64,000 nt of DNA from Amphiduros pacificus. Its lineage: Eukaryota > Annelida > Polychaeta > Phyllodocida > Hesionidae. Positions 10,730-21,849 of this stretch are shown one piece after another. The position numbers were made by a program, and so were the translations under genes. The DNA lies in contig OX439001.1 of assembly GCA_949316495.1 (NCBI GenBank), positions 31,386,964 through 31,450,963 of the forward strand, written 5' to 3'. The notes beneath the pieces are model-generated. The model was not told the origin of the DNA, did not search any database, and saw nothing but the letters and a program-made list of their open reading frames with translations. Every line of letters starts with the position of its first letter. The first letter of the stretch is position 1.

Positions 10730-13700
10730 ATGAAATGTTACCTCCCAAAACTGATTCTAAACTGTCTTGTCTGTATCTTGGTGGCAAGCATAACTTATGA
10801 AGGAAATTTTGGCAATACTTCCAACAAATACAGAAGTACTGCATTTGAAATGATTAATGAACTTATACACAAGCAATGTATGATTCAAAGAAACCCAATG
10901 CTGGGCACTGCCTTACACAAAGCCAGCATGATATACAAGAATCAGAAGTTCTGCTACTGGGATAAAGCAAAGATGAAGAAAAGATGCAATAATCTTGTGC
11001 TACTTTTCCTGATATCCCTGCTACTATTGTGTGGCGATGTTCACCCACATCCAGGGCCTGTTCAATTTCCTTGTGGAGTGTGTGAACGACCAGTTGCCAA
11101 AAATCACAGAGCCATGCAGTGTGATGAATGTGACACATATGTACACATTAAATGTGATGGGCTCACAAATAAAGATTATGAGTTATTCAATAAACAAAGA
11201 TGGCTGTCATGGGAGTGTTGGAAATGTCGCCTCCCTAATATTTCCGATGCTTTCTTTGTAAATGAACTTGAAACAAGTAATCTCTTTGAAACACTAAGCG
11301 ATGAAAGTATCACAAGTGAAAGAACAGAAGACCAATCTGCAGAGAAAACCAACACCATAAGACCAAAACAAGGTAGAAAAAAGCAAAAAATTCAAAAGCT
11401 TAAGGTCATGACAGTGAATTGCAGAGGCCTAAACTCAACCAAAAAGCAATTGGAGCTACAGGAACTAATAACTGAGCATAATTACCCTGATATAATATGC
11501 ATTACAGAATCCCACATTGACCACACTATTGCAGACAGTGCCATCCACCCTGATTATGATATAGGGAGAGAAGACAGATGCAGGGGTGGTGGTGGAGTAC
11601 TGATAGGTATCCATAAAAGGTGGCTGTCAGACCCAAAGGAGGAGAGCCTAAAAACCGACTGTGAACTTGTATGGAGAAAACTTAACATAACAGGAACTAA
11701 ACCACTGTTCATAGGATGTTACTACAGGCCAACAGACAGAAATATATCAAACTAAATGCATCTCTTGGAAAGATTCCCCAGTCTGACACAAACACCCCTA
11801 ATATATTACTAACAGGGGATTTCAATGTACCAGATATTACATGGGAAAATATGTCCTATAAGCCAAGCCCTGCATATGGGATTGACTTGAATACAGAAAT
11901 GATTGATACTTTTAATGAACACTGTCTCACACAAGTAAATCCACATCCAACCAGGGGAGACAATAGGTTAGATCTGGTCGGTACAACAAACCCTAGCCTA
12001 GTGAATAAAGTATCTGTCCATCCAGGCATGAGTGACCATGATGTGGTAATAACAGAAATCAATGCTAAAGCTACATTGGCCAAGAAAAAGCCAAGAAATG
12101 TATTGCTGTACAAAAAAGGAGATATGAATGCAATAAAACAGGACATGCATGTCTTTTTTGAAGATGAAATTAAGGATTCATGTCTCCCAACTGAAACTCT
12201 GAACAACAAGTTCACAGCTAAGCTAATGGAGTCCATAAATAAACACATTCCTATTAAGAAAATAACTGGTAGATGGGATGTGCCATGGATGACAAAGGAA
12301 ATCAAGAGACAAATTAGAAGAAAACAAAGACTATACAACAAGGCTGAAAAAACTAAAAAGGATTCTGACCGTAGAAAATTCAGAAACCTTAGAAAACACA
12401 TAAAACATAAGTTGAGAGATTCCCACAATGAATATGTCCTTGGACTACTCGATTTACCTGATATTGAATTCAGTAGACCATCAATGGGAAAAAGGTTCTG
12501 GAACTATATTAGATCCAGGCGCAAAGATACTGTTGGTGTACCAACACTAACAGAAAATGGCATTGAAGTGAAAGACAGTAAAGGCAAGGCAGAAGTCCTT
12601 TCACGTCAGTAAGAATCTGTCTTTTCTACTGAAAACATGGAAAATTTTCCTGACAAAGGTATTCCAACCTCTCCACAAATAGAGCCGATTACCATCACAG
12701 TTGCTGGTGTAGAAAAATTGCTCTCTAACCTAAACTGCAAAAAAGCCAATGGACCGGATCAAATACCCACAAGAGTCTTGAAAGAATGTTCAAACGAAAT
12801 AGCTCCAATCCTCCAAAAAATATTCCAAGACTCTCTTAACAAAGGAGAAGTCCCAAAAGCATGGCGCACAGCAAACATAGTTGCAGTCTTTAAAAAAGGA
12901 GATAGAAGTTGTGCCGCAAACTACAGGCCAGTTTCTTTGACTTCTGTCCCCTGTAAGATTCTGGAGCACATAATTGTTAGACACATGATGAATCACTGCG
13001 AACTTTACAACATCCTGGTAAATTTTCAGCATGGATTCAGGACAGGCCACTCGTGTGAAACTCAGTTAATTACAACCTTACAGGATATACTCAAGGCTAG
13101 AAATGATGGGCAAAATGTTGACATGCTCATCCTCGACTTTAGTAAAGCCTTTGACACAGTCTGCCACGAACGGCTGAATCACAAGCTCAAGCATTATGGA
13201 ATCTCTGGGCAGGTCGGTTCATGGATAAAGAACTGGCTTGCAAACCGTGAACAGAGGGTAGTTATTGACGGTGATGAATCTGACCCTGTCCATGTCAAAT
13301 CTGGAGTGCCTCAGGGTACAGTACTAGGACCAATACTATTTCTACTCTATATTAATGACATTGGAGAGAAGCTAAAATACTCAAACATAAGGCTCTTTGC
13401 TGATGACAGCCTCTTATATAGAATAGTTGAAAATGACGATGATGCAGTCAAACTGCAAGAAGACCTCAATATGCTGGAAGAATGGTCAAGAGAGTGGCAA
13501 ATGGACTTCAATGATCAGAAATGCTACACCCTGAGCAGCAAGAAAAAAAAAAAAAAAGCCAAGCTCTTGATACAAGAAAATATACATTAAATGGTCACAT
13601 CTTGCAACATGTTGAACATCATCCCTACCTTGGAGTTGAGCTCAAAACAAATATGAAATGGGATGAACATATCAACAACATTGTCTGCAAAGCAAATCAA

Positions 13701-14329
13701 GTACTGGGATTTGTAAGAAGGAATTTCAATATGTGCCCAGGAAATATCAAAGAGGCTGCCTACAATACACTTGTGCGCCCTCACTTAGAATATGCATCAA
13801 GTGTGTGGGACCCTTATCTCAAAAAAGATATAGACCGTATAGAATCAGTTCAAAGACGAGCTGCTAGATTTGTGTCTGGCAACTGGAAGAGAGAAACAGG
13901 CACTGTAACAAAAATCCTGGAAGATCTTAAATGGGACTCACTAGCAGGGAGAAGAAGGACACAGAGGCTGGTTTTATTGTACAAGGCTATACATGGTGAA
14001 ATAGCTTTGAAACTTCCAGAACATGTCAAAATGAAATCAGCTCCTACACGAAAAAACCAGGGAAATCGCTATATCGAAATGGCGACAAGCTGTGACCCTT
14101 ATAAATACAGCTATTTCCCAAGGACAGTAACTGACTGGAACAATCTTCCCCCTCATTTAACTACATTGGAAACAGGTAGCTCGGCATCCTTCAGGAACTC
14201 CCTAGCCAGAGTATAAAGGTTAGCAACAAGTAGCTGGTGTGTACCAGCTGCACCCCTTAGTGCAACCATGCACTCTCGACGGGATGCCAATAGGTTTTGC
14301 CGAGTAAACTTATAGATGTAGATGTAGAT
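10730..14329 (+). mobile_element. CR1-group LINE, nearly full length
   Basis: A non-LTR retrotransposon of about 3.6 kb. Order: hydrophobic segment with a 2A-like motif, PHD finger, APE endonuclease, reverse transcriptase, C-terminal domain, then a short 3' UTR (14217-14329) ending in the repeat 'agatgtagatgtagat'. This tail type, with no poly(A), is usual for CR1/L2-group LINEs. The left edge merges with the A-rich minisatellite, so the exact 5' end and any target duplication cannot be read. The insertion lies between two blocks of the same decayed satellite (8225-8700 and 14940-15420). Copy damage is limited to about three lesions, so it is fairly young. Confidence 0.9.
10973..14216 (+). 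pseudogene. LINE ORF2: 2A-like, PHD, endonuclease, reverse transcriptase
   Basis: The first frame (from 10730, or more likely the inner ATG at 10973) encodes a hydrophobic run 'NNLVLLFLISLLLLC', then GDVHPHPGP at 11033-11059. A C4HC3 PHD-type finger follows (CGVC...CDEC....H..C...WECWKC, 11072-11227), then the start of the APE endonuclease ('MTVNCRGLNS', 'ITESHID'). A frameshift near 11745 moves the endonuclease end ('LLTGDFNVPDITWE') to the next frame. A TAA stop at 12610 precedes the RT ('GPDQIP', 'NYRPVSLTS', 'LILDFSKAFDTV', 'GVPQGTVLGP', FADD at 13396-13407). A second frameshift lies in the A-tract near 13541-13558, after which the C-terminal domain runs to 14216 ('VRPHLEYASSVWDPY'). All catalytic RT motifs are intact, but three lesions make this copy non-functional. 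Confidence 0.9.
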
Positions 14330-14939
14330 CATCACAAATTGTAAATTCAATCTGAAACCCTTTGTGGGAACTGCGTGGGCTGTTATATGAGTGATATAAC
14401 GCTTTAAAACCATGTTTTGTTTTGGAGGTCTTTCTGACTTTTTTGGGTCAATTCGAATCTGTTTGATTTGTTGATTTAATGTTATTAAATTTAAGGACCC
14501 TCTCCCTTAAAGCCTCTGGACTATTTCGTTTATTTTGCGCTTTGCACTGACCCGGCGCAGGGTTGGATGGAATGTCCAGATTTTATTATTGTTCCCATTC
14601 CCATTTTTAATAATGTATACATAGGATAGATACCTTATTTTTTGTTGGGTTCTTGGCCGTCTTTTCAGCCATTTCTTATTTGCGTATTTGTCTTGTCCGT
14701 ATCGGACTTTCAAGCCTGTTTGGGTGGATAGAGCTCAAACAAGAAACATTCTTTATAAAAAGACATTTTAGTTTGCTTTTGATTTTTTGTGTTGTTTTTG
14801 GTCTTTTTTACAAAGGTGGTGCACAGTCCGTTCCATAGATGGAGTTATTGTGAGCCGTTCAGTGGGTTGGTTACTTTACTGGAATCCTGAACAGTTCATC
14901 AAGGATGTCTATGTAGGCTGGGGGGGGGGTAAAATATCA
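14330..14939. other. Flank of LINE, unassigned
   Basis: Starts with 'ttcaatctgaaaccctttgtggg', a decayed piece of the ~185-bp satellite. The rest (14400-14930) is T-rich with a short G-run at 14920-14929. A minus-strand ORF (14507-14713) is rich in Lys and Arg but shows no recognisable domain. Confidence 0.4.
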
Positions 14940-15420
14940 ACATATTTAATCTGAAATACTCTATGTGGGTAACAAGAAGAAGTGGACTGTTTAGCAGAAC
15001 AGATTATAAATGGTACATTCACGTTGTTTATCACTAAGAATAACAATGTTGAATATGGTGAAAATCATCAGAATAGGTGAATTAAGTTTGAATGAGGAAC
15101 AGCGTAATTTCATCAACTGGTTACCATAGCAACTTATTTCATTTGAAATATTCTATGCATGTAACCTTATGGTATAAAAGGTTTGTCATAATATAGTTTG
15201 TTCATTCAAGGTGAATAATTGCAATATACAACAAAATCATCAAGATATGACAAATAGGAACAGATTGAGGACTAGGTAATTTGTTTGCCCAATTACCATA
15301 AGAAATAGAATTCATAGCAATGATGAAACTTCCTATTTTCATGGCAACTGTGTTAGCTTGTTGCAGGCAGACTATTTGAAATTTGTAAAATTTTCAAATT
15401 TTAGTAAATTGTCCTAGGAA
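14940..15420 (+). repeat. Decayed ~185-bp satellite monomers (second block)
   Basis: Monomers starting near 15016 and 15204 match those at 8277-8700: 'acattcacgttgtttatc', 'aacaatgttgaatatgg', 'aaaatcatcagaatagg', 'catcaactggttaccatagc'. The spacing is about 188 bp. The best copy of the inner palindrome is at 15120-15133. This is probably the continuation of the array cut by the LINE and A-rich minisatellite. Confidence 0.6.
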
Positions 15421-16267
15421 CCAATTACTAAGCAAAATTATCAAAATACTTCTAAAGAGAGTAATTAACCAGTAAGAATGGATCAAATATGTCCAAAAAT
15501 AAATTTAGAAAAGTATCATTTCAGCCCCAGAGCCCATTACTAAGGAATTGATGGCTAACATGGTTACGAACATATGCCAGTCCAAATATTTTGGAATTTA
15601 ACTCTTTCTGATGAATTACTTCCACTTTACGCCACGTAGCAGAGCGCCATGGTCATGGCACCGAAAAGGAATATTGTTGTGGGGGGGGGGGGGGATCGAC
15701 TTTGGTATATTGACAGGTCCAGAAATGGTCGTTGAAGGGGGCATTCAAAATCAGTTTCAGATGATCATATCTTGGAGTACATTATAGTGAGATCGCACGC
15801 TCTTATCAGTGACGAATTTCATCTCGGCCAATACCACATATGGCAACTCTTCTTTTTTTATATCTCGCCACACTTCCTCTCTGATCACGTTCATGTTTCA
15901 TGCTATATATGTAACTATGTACACAGATGCGGGGAGTTTCCGCCCAAATACTAGGTACCAGGGAACTGAACGTGCTAGGCCCTTGAGAGATGTAATCTTC
16001 GACCGACTTTTGACAAATTCATCCAAAGGGTTTCTTTCATTTACATAAAATCCAGGGGTTACATTGCCTTTGCAAACTTGAATGTTAAATCATTATTACA
16101 GGGAAATGGCATTCTATCTACTCTAATTTAAGCCATTTTCATATGACAAATTTTATGCAAATTTAAGAGAATGACTATCTTTGTTTAACTAGCCATCCTA
16201 ATTATTCATTCTACAACCAAGATTAATTCCCTCAAGAACAACAGAACATCAAATTAACCATAGGAAT
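15421..16267. other. Intergenic DNA, no gene seen
   Basis: No ORF of interest. A 14-base G-tract lies at 15681-15694. Confidence 0.4.
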
Positions 16268-16422
16268 CAGGGGCAGATCCAGGATTTTTTTATCCTGGGG
16301 GGGGGGGGGGGGGGGGCTCAAATGTGCTCTGAAAAAACGGGAGTGGGTGCAGTTCCCAAAAGCCCCCCTAGCCACAGACAACCGGGGGCTTCACCCCCAA
16401 TCCCCCCCTGGATCCGCCACTA
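16268..16422. mobile_element. Short MITE with G-rich core
   Basis: A 155-bp element with imperfect terminal inverted repeats: left 'caggggcagatccagg', right end 'cctggatccgccacta' (reverse complement 'tagtggcggatccagg'). Inside are a 20-base G-tract (16297-16316) and a complementary C-rich part ('gggggcttcaccccc'), so the whole can fold into one hairpin. This GGATCC-bearing, G/C-run MITE type is common in marine invertebrates and is usually placed with hAT-like elements. The 8-bp flanks do not match well, so the superfamily is not proven here. Confidence 0.55.
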
Positions 16423-17985
16423 CGAATGGCGCAATCGTTGGCTGGTAATGAGAAAAAAATGTCTCGTCTGCATATATCGAATCAGACTTTTTGGCATAGA
16501 AAATTTGATACGATTGGTATAAATGAATTTTTATAAAAGAAATGCATTGACCCCGATTTCGTCACAATGTACACATGCTTAAGTTCCAGCTTGTTACAAA
16601 AATATACAACTTGGCCCTGCTCTGTCAGTTCTTGGCCGTTTTACATCATTGACAACTCAAATTGAGCTATTGAGCTTTTCCCGTCAAATATGTAAGTCAG
16701 GTGATCACTATAATATTATCATATTTCGGCATAGAAGAGAGATCAGTGCGCAAAGACTTTGATCGTATGTGTTAAGATGTGACTCTGATTTGAAAATTTG
16801 TAAAAAATTTACATACGATGATCGCTTTTTAGGATAAAGTAATGACAGGTTTTACTGATAGATACACCCCACTCAGAGACATTTACAACAGAGATTGGAT
16901 ACAAGCTGAAGTTCTGCACTATTGCTCAGGTAAACCCATCTCGTGGCAGCGCCACCGTCGCCACTTCCTTTTTCCTACATGTGGCCAGCTTATCATGGAA
17001 ATTTTCACTGTTTTTGTTAAAATGGACCATGTTATCGTCTTTGGATCATCATGTTGACATTAAGTGGATGCAGTAGATTATAAAGGAACTGTTTTATAGC
17101 ATTTAGATGGAGAACTGTATTGTAATTTGTGCAAAAACGATTGCGCGAGACCACGTGAGAGTTGGATGGTGCACTCAGTGACTGCACTGACACCTAGTGG
17201 TAGACCTGCTCTTTCCAATCTCTGTTCAAACATCTCTGCCCCACTGTAAAACAACTGTTCATGTTCTGTCAGATTATTTTTAATAATATACATATAATAT
17301 ACATATACATATTTATTATATACGTAACTGATATCTTGAAAAATAATTTTCTTAGAATTCTGTGATGTAAGGATTGTTTATACATGATATTACACCTTAT
17401 TATCTGGTCAAAACAGTTGTTTTTCTCATTTTTAGGCACTAAATGACTCTAAGGTTGATGTGCCTTTAAGCCCCCATTCATTCATTCATTGAATATGGAC
17501 ACATAACATGATTGTAAAAGAGTGACACAGACCATTCTCGCACCACCCATTGTCCGGAAACAGCTTACATGGGGATGTGTGATAGTGTTTGTGTAAATGT
17601 CATCATAGCACTTCACAGAAATTAATTGGTGCTGATAAATTATGAGATACAAATGAACGTGATCAGAGAGTAAGTGTGGGGAGATTTGTTGAAAATAAAG
17701 TTACTGTATCTGGTATTTGGTTCACCACGTTTCCCTATGATGGAAATTGTTGACGCTAAAAGTCTCCACTTCAGTTTTACTTTGGAATAGAGAGGTTTTC
17801 ACTTAATTATTTTCAGAATTATGTCAGATATGAAATATTACCCACAATATGCCAATATTTCTGTATAAGAGTTTTGTTTTCAACCATCGGGAATTTGACC
17901 TTGATATTGACCTATATTGAATTGGTGGAGGTCCCGCTAGGTTTTGCACATAGGGGCCTTCACAGATAAAATGCAAACATTATTT
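16423..17985. other. Intergenic DNA, no gene seen
   Basis: AT-rich. A weak inverted similarity links 'acagagattgg' at about 16890 with its complement near 17215, perhaps ends of a decayed MITE of about 400 bp. Otherwise nothing was recognised. Confidence 0.35.
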
Positions 17986-18560
17986 AGACAGCAACACGAG
18001 TGTGAGACAGCTGCATAAGTGAAAGATAGGTACAGCAGTGAGAAATAGCTGCACAAGTGAGAGATAGCTGCACAAGTGAGAGACAGATGCATAAGTGAGA
18101 GACAGTTGCATAAGTGAGAGATAGCTACACAATTCAGAGATAGCTGCATCAGTGAAAGACATACAAAGGTGAGAAGCAGTAGTATGAGATAGCTGCACAA
18201 GTGAAATATAGCTGCACATATTAGAGATATTCACGACATAGCTGCACAAGTGAGAGATGAATTCAACAGTGAGAGATAGCTACAACAGTGAGAGAAAGCT
18301 GCATCAGTGAGAAATAGTTACCACGTGATAGTTATCAATGAAATCTAGCTTTATAACTAGGAGACAGCTATACAAGTGAGAAATAGTAACAGCAGTGAGA
18401 TCGCTGTACAATATAGTTGCAATAAAGAGACAGCTGCATAGGTGGGAGATTGCTGGACAAATCAGAAATGGAAACAAAAGTGAGAGAAAGCTGCCTAAAT
18501 GAGAGATAGCTGCATATATGAGATAGTTGTACTTGTGAGAGAAAGCTGCACAAGCAAAAG
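17986..18560. repeat. Degenerate 19-bp minisatellite, array 1
   Basis: About 30 diverged units of 'agtgagagatagctgcaca' (19 bp), with many substitutions and spacers toward the right end. A sister array with the same unit lies at 26200-26580. Divergence between units is much higher than in the other minisatellites here, so this is an older or less homogenised array. Confidence 0.85.
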
Positions 18561-18980
18561 ATTGCAACCCCTCCCAGCCGAAGGCACTTGTATATTGAGA
18601 AAAAATCTTCACAAAAAAGAGCAACAATATATTTAACAGATTATTAGTATAAATTAGTTCACTTCCTTTTGTGTAATTTGGGGAAGTATTAGCAGCTTCA
18701 TTGATTACTGGGTATTTGTTCTGATGGTTAATCAATTATTCGAAACATATTTGTTTTGTAAAATTACAAAACAAAACCGAATTGGCAACAAAGACGAAAT
18801 GGGAGATCGACGCTGATATCTGGTCTGACAATGTGTGAGACAAAATGGAAGGGATTTGTAGATCATCTTTATTTTATCAATTGGTAATACGTCGAAATCC
18901 AATGGAGAATGGTGGTATTAAAATCCTTTCAATGAAAGCTTTAGTTTTAATGCTAATCCCTCTCGCCTTATACCAGTTTG
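18561..18980. other. Intergenic DNA, no gene seen
   Basis: No recognisable ORF, repeat or RNA signal. Confidence 0.4.
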
Positions 18981-18994
18981 AATCATCTTTCCTA

Positions 18995-19325
18995 ACGGCC
19001 ACGGGCCGTGGCGCAGTTGGTTAGAGCGCCAGCTTATTAGTACCAGTTACTCTGTGGTGATCCAAAGGTCGTGGGTTCGAACCCCGGCCGTGCCAAGATT
19101 GAACTCATGATAAAATTTCACACATGAGCTGAGGCCCGTGCTAAAGGGTTAACCCGTTATCCTTGTAAATCTGTGACCGGGTGTGTCATGTCAAAGACCT
19201 GCGATATGACAATTTAGTGAGGCAGCACTATATCTGCTACAAGTCGATCTCATCACAAAATGACTGAAATAATGTCGAAAGTTATGTAAAACCCCAAAAC
19301 AAACAAACAAACAAACAAACAAATA
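18995..19325 (+). mobile_element. Full-length tRNA-SINE with 14-bp TSD
   Basis: The head at about 19003-19095 is tRNA-like: A-box 'tggcgcagttggttagagcg' and B-box 'gggttcgaaccccg'. Between them is an inserted hairpin 'caccag...ctctgtggtg' (decayed in this copy to 'taccag'). The body runs through 'gagctgaggcccgtg', 'gtgaccgggtg' and 'gaggcagcactatatctgct' to 'ctcatcacaaaatgactg' and 'atgtaaaacccc', then a (CAAA)n tail. The target duplication 'aatcatctttccta' (18981-18994) is repeated with one mismatch at 19326-19339. The body end resembles the Nin-DC/MESC-type 3' domain of metazoan SINEs (inference). Confidence 0.95.
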
Positions 19326-19339
19326 AATCATCTTTCTTA

Positions 19340-20814
19340 TGTTATATATTTCTTTTGTGGCATTATGAATTTGTTACATTTTATTATTTATGAAATCCGT
19401 GGTATTCTTGGCAGTATTCCGTATTTTAATCTAAAGGATAGAGCACATTAGTATAAGGCTTCAACATGAATTATAACGCAATAACGCAAAAACTGAAATA
19501 CATTGGTTCTCCATTTTGCTCGTTATGTATTCAGAGCAGATCTGTTTGAGAATGTGTGAACCACATCCTCTGTCCTGAAGGCCCAATGAGATCATACAGT
19601 TAAACCCCCAGGAATCCATCATTCAGCCACTCCTCTTGCTTAAACAAATTGAAAGTTTCCACAAATTATTCCATGATATCAAAGCTTACCAAGTTCTGTG
19701 AAGTACATTTTAGGCTTAGCATGAATGAATCTCATTTAAAGATACCGAAGGCAAGATCTGAATTAAATTTCGAAAAATAAATCTCTGTTTCATTCATTGT
19801 GACATCTCATTATTGTCTCTATCATTTTGTCTGTTCATTTACCGATCGTTCTATGACCACTGATTTGATTATGATATTAATGATGATAATAAACAACCCC
19901 AATAGTAATTAAAGAGAGTTTGAATATGAATATAAAAATATAAGACAAATGCATTGTTTAGGAAGGATTTATCTAATGATATAGGGATAAATGCAAACCC
20001 AATTGATTTATCAAAACCCATTTTCTATGTTCGTATGTTCATTAGAAAAAAGGGGCTTTGATTATGTATGTTTGATTATATATTATATTGATAATATGCT
20101 AGTATTCAATCTCAACAGACAAGTCACACACTATCAACCAAAGCTCCTTGTACAAACATGGCAAGGCAATAAACCCCATATTGCTTTGTATGTGTCAGAT
20201 AATTATGTTAGCCATGTAATGACTCAATGTCAGATGAGATAATCTTACCAATGAGCCACATTCACAGCCCATTATGTGAAGTCATTATGTTTTTATGCAT
20301 GTCTATACATTTTGCAGTTCTAAACCATGTACATGTGCATGCACCAAAAGGCAAACTCATCCACAGAAATAGTCTTCAACTTATGGAAGTACTACCTTGG
20401 GCAAAGCTTAGACGAACTGTGGAACAAATAACTCAAGAATCAATGATTTATTACATCTCAATCCTGCAGGCATTCATTCCTTCATAGACCTGCTTTGTAT
20501 CGATTTTTGGATTCAACGATACATGTAAAATCGTCTAATTTTTCTTTGTGTAAGAAACGTTCCACTCTTTGGAATATACATGCAAGTATATATCGTCTGT
20601 TCATATACGTGTCCCACCAATCTGTGCATAATGCTACTGGCGCATCATCTACTGTTTCTTTTATTTCTGTCGATATTTCGTTATTCATGATATTTTCGGA
20701 CTTCCTGGCTGCTGTGCCGCATTTCAAGATAAGAAAAATTCAAGATACCATTCATAACTCCATGTGAAAGCTTGTCATTACCATCTCATTACAGACAAAG
20801 CCAAATATTTTTCT

Positions 20815-20816
<2 letters not shown>
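19340..20816. other. Intergenic DNA, no gene seen
   Basis: ORFs at 19991-20242, 20227-20487 and 20495-20767 have no domain signature or splice context that I can support. Confidence 0.4.

Positions 20817-20891
<75 letters not shown>
20817..20891. repeat. (AT)n microsatellite
   Basis: Uninterrupted AT dinucleotides for about 75 bp, followed by a short duplicated motif 'gaagggatcgcagt' (three copies, 20898-20955). Confidence 0.98.
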
Positions 20892-20896
<5 letters not shown>

Positions 20897-20959
20897 TGAA
20901 GGGATCGCATTGTACATATATATATTGAAGGGATCGCAGTGAAGGGATCGCAGTGCACC

Positions 20960-21849
20960 GCATAAAGTACACTTTCTTGGCAAAGTGTATGGACTTATTA
21001 GATGTGTGCCATTGGGTGTGCCTCAAGGGATGAACCAATGTAGGGTCGCATTGTCGGAGACACAGGAAGGTCACAATCGGCCCCATCCTGTAGATCCCAT
21101 TGCGCATGACCTTTAGTTGTGGCGTCTCGCCAGGCCTTACTATCCTCCTCATTGTCGCATGCTTTCTTGTGTGACTGTGTTCTTTACCACGACCAAATAC
21201 GCTGATTTGTCGGAGAAAAGTAGATGGATGCTGATTTCCTGCAGGATGTAATATGACTTCTGCTGCCATTCGCCAGCCACTCAAGATAAGCATGCCTTAA
21301 GAGGCCTCCAGGAGATGCCGTCTAAGTCCGCTTTCGTCATTTATGTTGTAAAAAGCTAGTGTTTGCTGGATATTATTAGAGAACAAACCCGCGACCTTTA
21401 GGACATGACCCATCGTTAAATGTCACCTTCTAAGCGTGGCTCTGAGGTCCTTAGTCAGGCTAATGTTGTGTGCAGTAATAAGACACCTTTACCACTTGAG
21501 GCATGCACATTTCTGTCAAAGACATCATCAATACCACGTAATTACATAAAAGTGTAACACTACATCGGTTTCCTAAATAACTTTATATCATCTATATCAG
21601 CTAAAAGCATAGAGTAGCTAATATTAATATGTAATATTCTTAAGTACATGCAATTCTTAAACAATAAGATACACACCACCAACAAGGAAGTGAAATGCAA
21701 GGTAAATATTAATAAGTAATAATCACAATGTATCTTGAACTGGAAAGAAAATTAGTGAGGGCCTTGGTGACCAGTCATGAAGCAGTGTTTGTAGTGAAAA
21801 GGTCGGTATCCACCTCTCATGTTCAGCATGGCTGAAGGCAATATGCCGA
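20960..21849. other. Intergenic DNA, no gene seen
   Basis: More GC-rich than its surroundings between 20960 and 21300. No coding signature: the overlapping minus-strand ORF runs into the AT repeat. Confidence 0.4.

Noticed and set aside
8944-10844. Lys-rich and Phe-rich ORFs
   Set aside because: Products of A-tracts and the tandem repeat; they exist on both strands and vary with A-run length.
14507-14713. Basic minus-strand ORF downstream of the LINE
   Set aside because: No domain pattern and no second copy; probably chance in T-rich DNA.
16845-17260. Possible MITE with 'cagagattgg' inverted ends
   Set aside because: The inverted similarity is short and patchy and no target duplication is seen.
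19003-19096. Functional tRNA gene (also at 51240-51330)
   Set aside because: The acceptor ends do not pair, there is a hairpin insert, and the sequence continues into a SINE body with target duplications, so it is a SINE head.
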